DNA of 64,000 bases. Source: Planctomycetota bacterium (GTDB lineage: Bacteria; Planctomycetota; UBA8742; UBA2392). Made by a program: the position numbers and the translations under genes. The notes below the pieces were generated by a model. The model had not been told where the DNA came from, did not search any database, and worked only from the letters and a program-made list of their open reading frames with translations. Of the stretch, positions 14,424 through 22,281 are shown piece after piece. Within the stretch, counting starts at the first letter, position 1. Each line of letters starts with the position of its first letter. The DNA lies in NCBI GenBank assembly GCA_020848275.1, contig JADLAK010000104.1:1-64000 (forward strand), in the 5' to 3' direction.

Positions 14424-16736
14424 ATGCTGATGGCTCTAGCTGGCCCATCTGTTTCCGCTTCATCCTCTGCCTGTCCGCGTTGCGGCACTATTGGCGGTTA
14501 TGCCGGCAGGCCCTGTCCTGTCTGTTTCTCGCCGTCGCTGGTGTTGCTCAAGGACAGCGTGCTGCTGGACGCCGCGGGCAAGCTGTTTCCCGCGCCCGCG
14601 CCGCTGCGTATCTACCGCCACGGCCGCCTGCGCATCCGTATTCCGCGCCGCGCGCGCGTGGTGGCGGCCATTCGCTTCGTGACGCGCTGGACATGGCGCA
14701 GCCTCGTCATCGCCGCAGCTGTCCACCTGGTCATGGTGGCGATGGCGTTTTTTATCCAGCGCGAGCTGCTTGAATACGAGAAGCGCGCCACGGTGTTGGC
14801 CCTCCAGGCCGACCCGCAAACGGACCTGAGCATTCCCGCGCCGCCGGTTCCCGACCGCGAGGAAATGCCCGTGCCCGGCGACGCGGATGACACGCTGGTC
14901 ACGCCCTCGCGCATTATTGACGAGTCAATACTTGATCCGGGCGAAGTCGATTTCGAGCAGCCGCCGGAACGCCTGCCCTTTGCGCCGTTGCCGCAAACCG
15001 CGCCGCCGGAAGCCGCGCCGCCGCAATTTGAGATGCGCAAGGTCCCGTCGGCGACGGCGGGCCTGGGCGGCGGCCAGAATGACCCGGCCCCGGCGCCGCA
15101 GCCCACGGGCGCGGGCCTGTTCACCAACCGGCAAGGCGAAACCAAGCGCGCGGCGCTGCAGCGTTTTGGCGGCAATGTCCGCACGGAAAACGCGGTTGAC
15201 CTGGCGCTGGCTTTTTTGGCGCGCACGCAATCCATGGACGGCAGTTGGGACCCGCAGGGCAACGGTACGCGTTCTTTCCGCGACGGCGGCGTGATGTCGG
15301 AACTCCGCGAGCCGCTTTCGGCGCTGTGCGTACTGCCGTTTTTGGCCGGGGGCCATTCGCCGCAGGACGGCAAGTATGCCGTCAACGTCAAACGTGCGAT
15401 TGGCCGCATCATGCGCATGCAGACATCCGATGGCTGCCTTGGCAGCTACAACTATCACCAGATGTACACACACGGCGTCGCGACGCTGGCGATGTGCGAA
15501 GCTTACGGCATGACCCAGGACAAGGTGTACCTGCGCTGCGCCGAGCGCGCGATCCGTTACATCGAGCGCACACAGTCGGCCAAGGGCGGCTGGACGTACA
15601 TGGCGGGCCTCTCGACGCCCGAAAATGCCGGCAACCCGCTGCGCAACGACGCGTCAGTCACGGGATGGATGGTGCTCGCGCTCAAAAGCGCCAAGGCTGT
15701 GGGTATTGCGGTCAACGAGCGTGTCTGGACGACAACGACGGAGTTCTTTGACGCGATGTCGCTTCCTGGCGGCGAAACCTACTACGCCGACGAAGACCCC
15801 TACGCCTGGCGCAAGGGCATTGGCATGGTCGGCGTCGGCCTGACCAGCCGCGTGATCCTCGATCGCGAAAAGTTCGAAGCGCGCAACGATGCGGCGCAAA
15901 AACTGCTGCTCGAAAACACGCCCGACTACGAACGTTTCAAAGACCCGAGTTACGGCAGCACCAAGCCGAACTTCAACACTTATTACGGCTGGTACTACTC
16001 GACGCTGGGCATGTTCCTGCACACGGCGGGCGAGGGGCCTGCCTGGCGGCGCTGGAACGACGCGCTGCAGGAGCATTTGCTCAAGCACCAGGTGCTGCAG
16101 GACAAGGAAAAAGGCAGTTGGGACCCCGCCGATAGCTGGATTGGCCCGATGATCGGTCGCCTTTACAGCACCGCCTGTGCCTGCCTGTGCCTCGAAATTT
16201 ATTACCGCTACACGCCGACTTTCCGCGCTGAAGACGTCACCCCCGGCGCGCCGCGGCCCGTGGTCGAGACCGCCGATAGCAAGAAGCCGGCGGCCGAGAC
16301 GCCGCAAAAGCCTGTCGAGATCGGCGGCGAATCGTTGGACCTCGCCAAGGCCGCGGACCGCAGTAAGTTTTTGCGCGTGTTGACCAAGGAAAAAGGCATG
16401 GGTGCGGCGCCGACGCTGATGGAAGCCCTGCGCGACGAATCGTCGACAGTGCGCAGCACGGCATTGAACCAGCTTGGCAACCTCAAGGCCGCCGATGCGT
16501 GCAAGGACGTCACGGCGATGCTGCGCCGCGATGAAAACCGCGACCTGCGCTCGAGCATCGCTTACACGCTGGGCCAGCTTGGCAACGATGACGCGGCAAA
16601 CACGCTGATCGGGCTTTTGGGCGACAGCGACAAGATGGTGGCCGAGCAAGCGCATCGCGCGCTGGTGGCGCTGGCGGGCGGCAAGGATCTCGGCGTCAAC
16701 CCGCGCAACTGGCAGGAACATTTCGGCAACAAGTAG
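14424..16736 (+). CDS. Zinc ribbon, membrane anchor, squalene-cyclase-type toroid and HEAT-repeat fusion
   Basis: The 770-residue protein is modular. Residues 17-35 contain CPRCG and CPVC, a zinc-ribbon pair. A transmembrane helix lies near 90-110 (SLVIAAAVHLVMVAMAFFI), then a Pro/Ala-rich linker to about 220. From 250 to about 590 there are prenyltransferase/squalene-oxidase repeats: FLARTQSMDGSWDP, MRMQTSDGCLGSYNY, IERTQSAKGGWTYM, TGWMVLALKSA, GSWDPADSWIGPM. HEAT-like repeats end the protein (TLMEALRDESSTVRSTALNQLG, LGQLGNDDAANTLIGLLGD). Toroid proteins of this type are frequent in Planctomycetota and have no proven enzyme activity. The stop touches that of the convergent TPR gene with no gap. 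Confidence 0.78.
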   Translation: MLMALAGPSVSASSSACPRCGTIGGYAGRPCPVCFSPSLVLLKDSVLLDAAGKLFPAPAPLRIYRHGRLRIRIPRRARVVAAIRFVTRWTWRSLVIAAAVHLVMVAMAFFIQRELLEYEKRATVLALQADPQTDLSIPAPPVPDREEMPVPGDADDTLVTPSRIIDESILDPGEVDFEQPPERLPFAPLPQTAPPEAAPPQFEMRKVPSATAGLGGGQNDPAPAPQPTGAGLFTNRQGETKRAALQRFGGNVRTENAVDLALAFLARTQSMDGSWDPQGNGTRSFRDGGVMSELREPLSALCVLPFLAGGHSPQDGKYAVNVKRAIGRIMRMQTSDGCLGSYNYHQMYTHGVATLAMCEAYGMTQDKVYLRCAERAIRYIERTQSAKGGWTYMAGLSTPENAGNPLRNDASVTGWMVLALKSAKAVGIAVNERVWTTTTEFFDAMSLPGGETYYADEDPYAWRKGIGMVGVGLTSRVILDREKFEARNDAAQKLLLENTPDYERFKDPSYGSTKPNFNTYYGWYYSTLGMFLHTAGEGPAWRRWNDALQEHLLKHQVLQDKEKGSWDPADSWIGPMIGRLYSTACACLCLEIYYRYTPTFRAEDVTPGAPRPVVETADSKKPAAETPQKPVEIGGESLDLAKAADRSKFLRVLTKEKGMGAAPTLMEALRDESSTVRSTALNQLGNLKAADACKDVTAMLRRDENRDLRSSIAYTLGQLGNDDAANTLIGLLGDSDKMVAEQAHRALVALAGGKDLGVNPRNWQEHFGNK

Positions 16737-17642
16737 TTAGCCGCCGGCGCCAGAGGGCTTAGGCGGGACGGTGGGCGGGTTCGCGCGCGCATCGGCGGCG
16801 GCTTGTTCCTGCTCGGCCAGCAACTGGTACACCTTCACCAGCCTGTCCGAAAGTTGCGTGTCTTCGTGGGGCAGCAGGCCGCGAGCAATCCAAAGATACT
16901 GCGCCGCACGCTCAAGACGCTTCTGCTCGATCATCACGTCTGCGGCTTCGATGTAGAGGCTCGGCCGCTCCGGCGCGAGCGAGATCGCAAAATCGTAGTT
17001 CCGGCTGGCGGCCGAATAATTGCGCAAGCGCGCAAAGCATCGGGCCGCTCCCTCAAAGGCGACGGGGTCGGTGTCGTCGAGCTCGGCGGCTTTTTCGTAG
17101 GCCTGGGCCGCGTCGCCAAAACGCTGGTCGCGTTCGTGCCAGGTCGCCATATGGAACCACGCGTAGGCGGACTTCGATTCGCGCTCGGTCGCCTTCTTGT
17201 ACAACTCGCCGGCCTTGGCCATCTGTCCCTGGCGCTGGTAGAAAAGCGCAAGCGCCACCAGCGGGTAGGCGCGGTCGGTCTCATAGGTCACGGCGCGCTC
17301 GAGCAGGCTTAGCGCCGACACATCGCGGCCCTGCGCGATGTGGACCATCGCCAGGTTGACCAGCGTGCGTGCGTCGCGCGGGTTGTACTTTAGCGCGCGC
17401 TCGTACCACACAACGGCTTCGTCGTACTGCGCGAGGTCCTGGTAACAAACGCCGAGGTTGTAGCAGATGGTCAGCGTCTCGCCGCGCGCCTCGCGCCATT
17501 CCTTGAAAAGTTCGATGGCGCGGGTGTAGTCGCGTTCGTCGAGGTATTTAACCGCCTTCTCGAATTTGGTTGGCGAATAGCTGGCACAGCCACCGGCAAG
17601 GGCGGCGACCAGAAAACCGAGGATGAGGGCAACTTTATTCAT
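16737..17642 (-). CDS. TPR-repeat lipoprotein
   Basis: The 301-residue protein has a lipoprotein signal ending LAGGC (Cys19). At least six tetratricopeptide repeats follow, for example YNLGVCYQDLAQYDEAVVWYERALKY, split by NLAMVHIAQGRDVSALSLLERA and FHMATWHERDQRFGDAAQAYEKA. TPR lipoproteins serve as assembly scaffolds at the inner face of the outer membrane. The gene lies downstream of the mla genes on the same strand, but an 85-base inverted-repeat region separates them, so co-transcription is uncertain. Confidence 0.85.
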   Translation of the reverse strand: MNKVALILGFLVAALAGGCASYSPTKFEKAVKYLDERDYTRAIELFKEWREARGETLTICYNLGVCYQDLAQYDEAVVWYERALKYNPRDARTLVNLAMVHIAQGRDVSALSLLERAVTYETDRAYPLVALALFYQRQGQMAKAGELYKKATERESKSAYAWFHMATWHERDQRFGDAAQAYEKAAELDDTDPVAFEGAARCFARLRNYSAASRNYDFAISLAPERPSLYIEAADVMIEQKRLERAAQYLWIARGLLPHEDTQLSDRLVKVYQLLAEQEQAAADARANPPTVPPKPSGAGG

Positions 17643-17666
17643 TCAGGACACGACCGTCTCGGGGGC

Positions 17667-17753
17667 ATTGTGGATTTTGGATTGTGGATTTCGGATTACC
17701 ACACCAATTGTGAGTCGGCCATTCCACAATCGCCAATCCACAATCCACAATTG
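17667..17753. repeat. Inverted repeat built from ATTGTGGATT words
   Basis: The word ATTGTGGATT and variants are tandemly repeated on the left (17667-17697), and reverse-complement copies (AATCCACAAT, CCACAATC) fill the right side (17721-17753). The element lies immediately after the stop codon of the second mlaD gene. It is much richer in A and T than its surroundings. Confidence 0.6.
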
Positions 17754-17754
17754 A

Positions 17755-18825
17755 CTAATCCTGTTCGCGCCTCGGCAAACGCCCGCTCTGGCGCAATGAC
17801 CATTCGTCGACGTTGCGCGTCTTGCGCGGCGCCGCCTCGCCCGCCGCCGGCGCGGGTTCGCTGCTGCCCCAGATCAACAGGCTGGGGTTGGCCTCGATGC
17901 GCTTTGAAAAGGTCCGGATGCTCTCAGTGCTTTCGCGGATGTTCTGCATGCTGACTGCGATGTTGCCCTGGTTGTCCAGCACAAGATCGTTCATGTTGGC
18001 GACCAGTTTGTCCATGTTGTCCGCAATAGACCGCAGGTCCGCGACCAGGAATTTCACGTCGCCGCCCAGCAGCGCGTCGGCGTTGCGCGTAGCCGAATTG
18101 AAGTGCGACAGCGCGCCGGTGATGTTGTCGTTGTTGGTCTTGATCAGCGTGCGCATCTCCAGCAGCAGCGCGTTGGCGCTGGTAATCGTCGGGCCGACCT
18201 TCTCAAGCGCCGGGCCCATTTCCTTCATGCCCTTGTCGAACTGTTCCAGCGTCGACTGCAACGCAAGCAGTGACGCGCGGATTGAATCTGTCAGGCTCTT
18301 GTCGTTCAGCACCGTCGCAAGGTTGTCCAGGCCGCCGCGAAGCTTCTCGATGGTCGCATACGCCGACTCGACGAGCTCGTTGAGGCCCACGGGCGGTTTG
18401 CCCTCGACGGGCAGGCGCTCGCCGGGTTTCACCATGGTGCGGTCCTTGCCCAGCCGGACGATCAGGTTGGAGCCGCCAAAGAAGCTGCTCATCTGCACCT
18501 GCGCCTGCGAATCGGTCGGGATCTCGATGATGCTCGCGAAGTTTTCGTCGATCACGATGCCGACTTCGACTTCGACGGTGCGGCGTCCGCCCTCGACCAC
18601 GGGCCTGGCGTTGATCGAGTCAACCTTGCCGACTTTCTGGCCCGCGATCAGGACCGGCGAATTGCCGCCCAGGCCGCCGACGTCCTTGAACATGATTGAG
18701 TAGCGCACGCCGCGCACCGGCGGGCCCCAGGCCTGCAGGAACAGCACGATGAACGCGACGGCGGCAATCACCGCGGCGCCGAAAACGCCGGTGATAAGGT
18801 CTGATTTGCGTGAGCGGGCTCTCAT
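17755..18825 (-). CDS. mlaD: MCE/MlaD-family lipid-transport protein (second copy)
   Basis: The 356-residue protein has an N-terminal transmembrane helix (LITGVFGAAVIAAVAFIVLF). An MCE domain follows at about residues 40-145, with MFKDVGGLGGNSPVLIAGQKVGKV and the typical SSFFGGSNLIVRLG end. A long helical tail (about 150-320) contains heptad-like segments such as LVANMNDLVLDNQGNI. MlaD proteins form hexameric rings that carry phospholipids between membranes with MlaE and MlaF. The upstream neighbour is another MCE protein, 13 bases away. Two different MCE chains could form a mixed ring or alternative rings. Confidence 0.88.
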   Translation of the reverse strand: MRARSRKSDLITGVFGAAVIAAVAFIVLFLQAWGPPVRGVRYSIMFKDVGGLGGNSPVLIAGQKVGKVDSINARPVVEGGRRTVEVEVGIVIDENFASIIEIPTDSQAQVQMSSFFGGSNLIVRLGKDRTMVKPGERLPVEGKPPVGLNELVESAYATIEKLRGGLDNLATVLNDKSLTDSIRASLLALQSTLEQFDKGMKEMGPALEKVGPTITSANALLLEMRTLIKTNNDNITGALSHFNSATRNADALLGGDVKFLVADLRSIADNMDKLVANMNDLVLDNQGNIAVSMQNIRESTESIRTFSKRIEANPSLLIWGSSEPAPAAGEAAPRKTRNVDEWSLRQSGRLPRREQD

Positions 18826-18838
18826 GGTCTTCCTTTGT

Positions 18839-19951
18839 TCACTCGCTGCTCAATTTGCTGCTGAAAGGTTCGCGCGGCGGCGGCTTGTAACGTTGCGGCG
18901 GTGGTTCCTTCTTGTCGCCCTCGATACGGTCCGGCAGGTCCAGGGGGCCAGCGCCGCCGTTGAAAAAGCCGCGCCAGATGCGACGCGGCGGGAGTTTGCC
19001 CGCCATCGACGGGTCGAAACGCGCGCGGTCCATCGAGGCCGCCCACGACGATGAAAGTTCACGCAGCCATGCAAAGAACCCGCCCACGGTCTTGCGGTCC
19101 GTCGCCTGCACGACCGAGGCCATGCCGCTGCGCGCCGAACCGAGCCGGGCGCGCGCGTCCTGCACGCCGCCCATGGCGCGGGCCAGCGCGCGGTCGATGT
19201 CTTTCGCCACGGCCGCAAACTCGCCCAGGCCCTTGCTGATGGATTTCTCGTTGGCCCGCAGCGCCCCGGTGGTTTCGTCGAGGCCGGGCCCGGCCTCGGT
19301 AATTTCCAGGAGCGCCTTGCGCCCGGCGTTAAATCCCGCCAACACGTTGGCGCCCTCGACTTCAAGGAATGTGCGTGCGGTGCCGGCGAAGCGGCGCAGG
19401 CCGTCGAACAATTCCTCGTCGGCCATGACCGCGTTGAACTGGTCGACGTTGGCGTCGAAGCGCCGGATGTCCTCGCGCATCGTGCGCAGCGGGTCGGGGT
19501 TGGTGGGATCGACGGTTGTCGGCCAGTCGTCGCCGGCCTTGAGGTAAACCGGCTGTTGGCCGGGTGCGACGTTGGCGTCGATGGCAATCACAAGCGATGG
19601 CCGGCCCACAGGCCCGGCCGGGCGAACCTTCAGCACCGCGTCCGCGGGCACGCCGTCTTCCCGCAACTTGCTGCGGTAAATTTCAAATTCAATGCGCGCC
19701 TGCGTGCGGCCCTCTCGTTGGACCACCCCCGTGGAAACAATGCGCCCGACGCGCCTTCCGACCCAGCTGACCGAGTCATTTTTCGCCACGCCGCCGCTGT
19801 CGTCGAAATAAGCGATGTAGCGCGGGGCTTCGTTGGCGGTGGCGCCGGGCGTAAAGCGCGCAATGATGACGCCGATGACGATCAGGCCAATCCAGAGCGC
19901 AATCGCCCCGGTCCAGATGTCCGCCCTGCGCTCAGGTGGTGAAGGGGTCAT
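18839..19951 (-). CDS. mlaD: MCE/MlaD-family lipid-transport protein (first copy)
   Basis: The 370-residue protein has an N-terminal membrane helix (GAIALWIGLIVIGVIIARF). Its MCE domain starts around residue 45 (YIAYFDDSGGVAKNDSVSWVGRRVGRI) and ends VRPAGPVGRPSLVIAID, where the usual SGGG-like end is less clear. The long helical tail ends in a basic/proline-rich segment. The start overlaps the mlaF stop by four bases. It is clearly a diverged paralogue of the downstream MCE gene and not a recent duplicate. Confidence 0.85.
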   Translation of the reverse strand: MTPSPPERRADIWTGAIALWIGLIVIGVIIARFTPGATANEAPRYIAYFDDSGGVAKNDSVSWVGRRVGRIVSTGVVQREGRTQARIEFEIYRSKLREDGVPADAVLKVRPAGPVGRPSLVIAIDANVAPGQQPVYLKAGDDWPTTVDPTNPDPLRTMREDIRRFDANVDQFNAVMADEELFDGLRRFAGTARTFLEVEGANVLAGFNAGRKALLEITEAGPGLDETTGALRANEKSISKGLGEFAAVAKDIDRALARAMGGVQDARARLGSARSGMASVVQATDRKTVGGFFAWLRELSSSWAASMDRARFDPSMAGKLPPRRIWRGFFNGGAGPLDLPDRIEGDKKEPPPQRYKPPPREPFSSKLSSE

Positions 19952-20853
19952 GGCTTGTCCCTCTCCCCTGGCGCCTGGTATTCGCCGGTGACGGGGCGGC
20001 TTGCGCCAAACAGCGCCTGGGATAGCTCGGCAAGCTGGCGCGGCGCGTTGATCGGGCCCTCGGGGTCGCCGTTGACGAACTGGCGCACCAGCGGCGAGGT
20101 GGTCGTGCGCAACTGGTCGGGGGTGCCGCGAAAGACGATGCGCCCCCCGTAAAGCATCAATACCTCGTCGGCAATGCGGAAGATCGAGGCCATGTCGTGG
20201 GTGATAAGGACCGAGGTGATGCCAAGCTTGATGGTGAGGTCGCGGATCAGCTTGTCGATGACGCCCACCATCACCGGGTCGAGACCGGAATTAGGCTCGT
20301 CAAAGAAGACAATCGCCGGGTCCAGCGCAATGGCGCGCGCAAGGCCCGCGCGCTTCTTCATGCCGCCCGAAATCTCGTAGGGGTACTTGTCGGCGGCGTC
20401 GCCCATGCCGACAAGCTCGAGCTTCAGCTTCACCATCAGGTCAACGGTGCTCTTGAGCAAGTCGGTGTGGCGCGTGATCGGCAGCGCCACGTTTTCCGCC
20501 ACCGTCAGGGCGTTGAGCAGCGCCGACCCCTGGAACAGCACGCCGAACTTGCGCCGCGCTTCCTCGCGCGCCTTTTTGTCGGCGGCCCAGGTGTCGACGC
20601 CGTCGATGAAAACCGTGCCCGCGTCGGGTTCTTCGGCGCCGATCATCGCGCGCAGCAATGTCGACTTGCCGCAGCCCGAGGGCCCCATGATCACGTACAC
20701 GCGCCCGCGTTCGAGCTCAAACGAGATATCGTTGAGCACCACGTTGTCGCCATACGCCTTCTTGATGTGCTCGACCTTGATGGCCGGGCCGTGGCTCTGC
20801 AGGCCGCTTTCAGCACGGGACGATGAAGCATCACTCGGTGACGGTCCGCTCAT
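19948..20853 (-). CDS. mlaF: Mla-type ABC transporter ATP-binding protein
   Basis: This 301-residue ATPase should power the MlaE permease in phospholipid transport. The Walker A GPSGCGKST is at residues 57-65, the signature is SGGMKKRAGLARAIALDP and Walker B is IVFFDEPNSGLDP. The C-terminus (VNGDPEGPI) is typical of MlaF. The ATG at 20853 overlaps the mlaE TGA (ATGA); reading frames extending further upstream run into mlaE. A polar N-terminal extension of about 20 residues precedes the fold. Confidence 0.93.
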   Translation of the reverse strand: MSGPSPSDASSSRAESGLQSHGPAIKVEHIKKAYGDNVVLNDISFELERGRVYVIMGPSGCGKSTLLRAMIGAEEPDAGTVFIDGVDTWAADKKAREEARRKFGVLFQGSALLNALTVAENVALPITRHTDLLKSTVDLMVKLKLELVGMGDAADKYPYEISGGMKKRAGLARAIALDPAIVFFDEPNSGLDPVMVGVIDKLIRDLTIKLGITSVLITHDMASIFRIADEVLMLYGGRIVFRGTPDQLRTTTSPLVRQFVNGDPEGPINAPRQLAELSQALFGASRPVTGEYQAPGERDKP

Positions 20854-21671
20854 GCCACGATGTCCAGCTTGGCCAGGATGTTGTAGAACAGCGACAGCAG
20901 GAAGTCGCCGAAGATGATGGCGATCAGGCACGCGACCACGGCCTGCATCGTGGCGCGGCCCACTTCCATGCCGCTGCCGTGGACCGAAAAGCCCTTGAAG
21001 CAGCAGATCACGCTGATGAGCACCGCAAATATCAGGCTCTTGAACAGCCCGAACGTGAAATTCGAGATGTAGACGAATTGCTTGGTGACATCCAGGTAAT
21101 CGCTGGCGGAAATGTCGAAGTTGGTAATAGCGATGATGAAACCGCCCAGCAGCGCCGCGGCGTCAAACAGCACTGTCAAACACGGCAACATCAACACCGC
21201 TGCGGCAAAGCGCGGCGCGACGAGATAACCCACCGGGTCGATGCCCATGGTATCGAGGGCGAGCACTTCCTCGCCGACCTTCATGGTGCCGAGTTCAGCC
21301 GTGAACGCCGCACCGACGCGGCCGGCAAAAATGATGGCCGCCAGCACCGGGCCGAACGTGCGCAGCACTGACACGCCGCAGACGCCCGCGACGAGTTCCT
21401 TGGGGCCGTACCGCGCCAGTGTCGGTGTGGTCTGGGCCACCAGCGTCATGCCGACAAGCGCGCCCGTCAATATCATGATCGGCACCGAGCGCGCGCCGGT
21501 GTAATCGACCTGCACGATGAAATCGTGGCGCGGGAAAATACGCCGATTGAGGATGCCGCGGCCTGTGTAGACGGCGGCGTTGGAACCGAACTTGATCGCG
21601 CGGCCCAGTGAAACAAGCTGGCGATTGATCAGTGCGCCAAGCGCGGCGAGATTGTCGGCAACGAGAGCCAT
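20850..21671 (-). CDS. mlaE: Mla-type ABC transporter permease
   Basis: The 273-residue integral membrane protein shows the MlaE pattern: VPIMILTGALVGMTLV, GPVLAAIIFAGRVGAAFTAELGTMKV (the EQ-loop region, split around AGRVGA), EEVLALDTMGIDPVGYLVAPR and FGLFKSLIFAVLISVICC. The MlaE family reads MxVxEEIDAL...P here. The ATG at 21671 is chosen because the open frame further upstream is non-hydrophobic and overlaps divergent pgpA. It starts the mlaE-mlaF-mlaD-mlaD unit, with only about 37 bases to the pgpA start on the other strand. Confidence 0.93.
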   Translation of the reverse strand: MALVADNLAALGALINRQLVSLGRAIKFGSNAAVYTGRGILNRRIFPRHDFIVQVDYTGARSVPIMILTGALVGMTLVAQTTPTLARYGPKELVAGVCGVSVLRTFGPVLAAIIFAGRVGAAFTAELGTMKVGEEVLALDTMGIDPVGYLVAPRFAAAVLMLPCLTVLFDAAALLGGFIIAITNFDISASDYLDVTKQFVYISNFTFGLFKSLIFAVLISVICCFKGFSVHGSGMEVGRATMQAVVACLIAIIFGDFLLSLFYNILAKLDIVA

Positions 21672-21700
21672 CGGGCCGTATCCTACGAAGAGTTCGCGCC

Positions 21701-21725
21701 GTTGACAGTTGACGGTTGACAGTTG
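21701..21725. repeat. Tandem GTTGACA words between mlaE and pgpA
   Basis: Four near-identical 7-base units (GTTGACA, GTTGACG, GTTGACA, GTTGCAC) lie in the short divergent gap and run into the presumed pgpA start. Each unit contains a TTGACA-like -35 hexamer, so promoters could use it, but no clear -10 is placed to match. Confidence 0.55.
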
Positions 21726-22266
21726 CACGCCGTTGGGAAAGAACGGTCCTGTGCGATTGCTCAGGACATCCGACCCCTCGCACCCGGGCGCTCCTGCCGT
21801 GGTACTGGGCAGCCTGGGCTGGGTGGGCTTTGCACCTTTCTTGCGGGGTACCGCGGGCACCTTCGTGACCGCCCTGCTGGCCTACGCGGCCAAGGATGTC
21901 CTCAACCAGGCGCTCTATGGCTGGTGGCTTGCGGCGGGAATCGCGGCACTGGCCAGCCTCGGGGTGGCCCGGTGGGCGATTGCCTCGGGGCATGCCCGTG
22001 GCGATCCCAGTTGGTTTGTACTGGATGAATCCGCGGGCTATTTGTCGCTTTTGGCGCTTCTGGGGCGGCCTGAGCTCTCAGAATTTTGCTTAGCCTTCGT
22101 GGCTTTCCGCATCTACGATATGGCTAAACCATGGCCGGTTAGTACTTTCGAAGGTCTGCCTGGCGGCATAGGCATTCTGGCAGATGATTTGGCCGCGGCC
22201 CTGATGGGCGCTTGGACGATTGGGTGTATTTCGTGGTTTGTAAAGCTTGGCTTCTTCCAAGCTTGA
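21709..22266 (+). CDS. pgpA: Phosphatidylglycerophosphatase A
   Basis: PgpA removes the phosphate from phosphatidylglycerophosphate in phospholipid synthesis. The family signatures are present: GWVGFAPFLRGTAGT, WFVLDESAGYL, FVAFRIYDMAKPWPVSTFEGLPGG and GILADDLAAALMG. Hydrophobic helices alternate with these motifs. The start is uncertain: a TTG at 21709 lies in the tandem repeat, and downstream GTG/TTG codons are possible, since the first 30 residues do not look conserved. It is divergent from the mla genes, so two phospholipid functions share one short control region. Confidence 0.88.
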   Translation: MTVDSCTPLGKNGPVRLLRTSDPSHPGAPAVVLGSLGWVGFAPFLRGTAGTFVTALLAYAAKDVLNQALYGWWLAAGIAALASLGVARWAIASGHARGDPSWFVLDESAGYLSLLALLGRPELSEFCLAFVAFRIYDMAKPWPVSTFEGLPGGIGILADDLAAALMGAWTIGCISWFVKLGFFQA

Positions 22267-22281
22267 GAGAACTTTTAGTCC

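Noticed and set aside
14424-16736. Terpene or squalene cyclase enzyme
   Set aside because: The toroid repeats are present, but I see no DxDD-type acid motif, and the fusion to a zinc ribbon and HEAT repeats argues for a non-enzymatic role.
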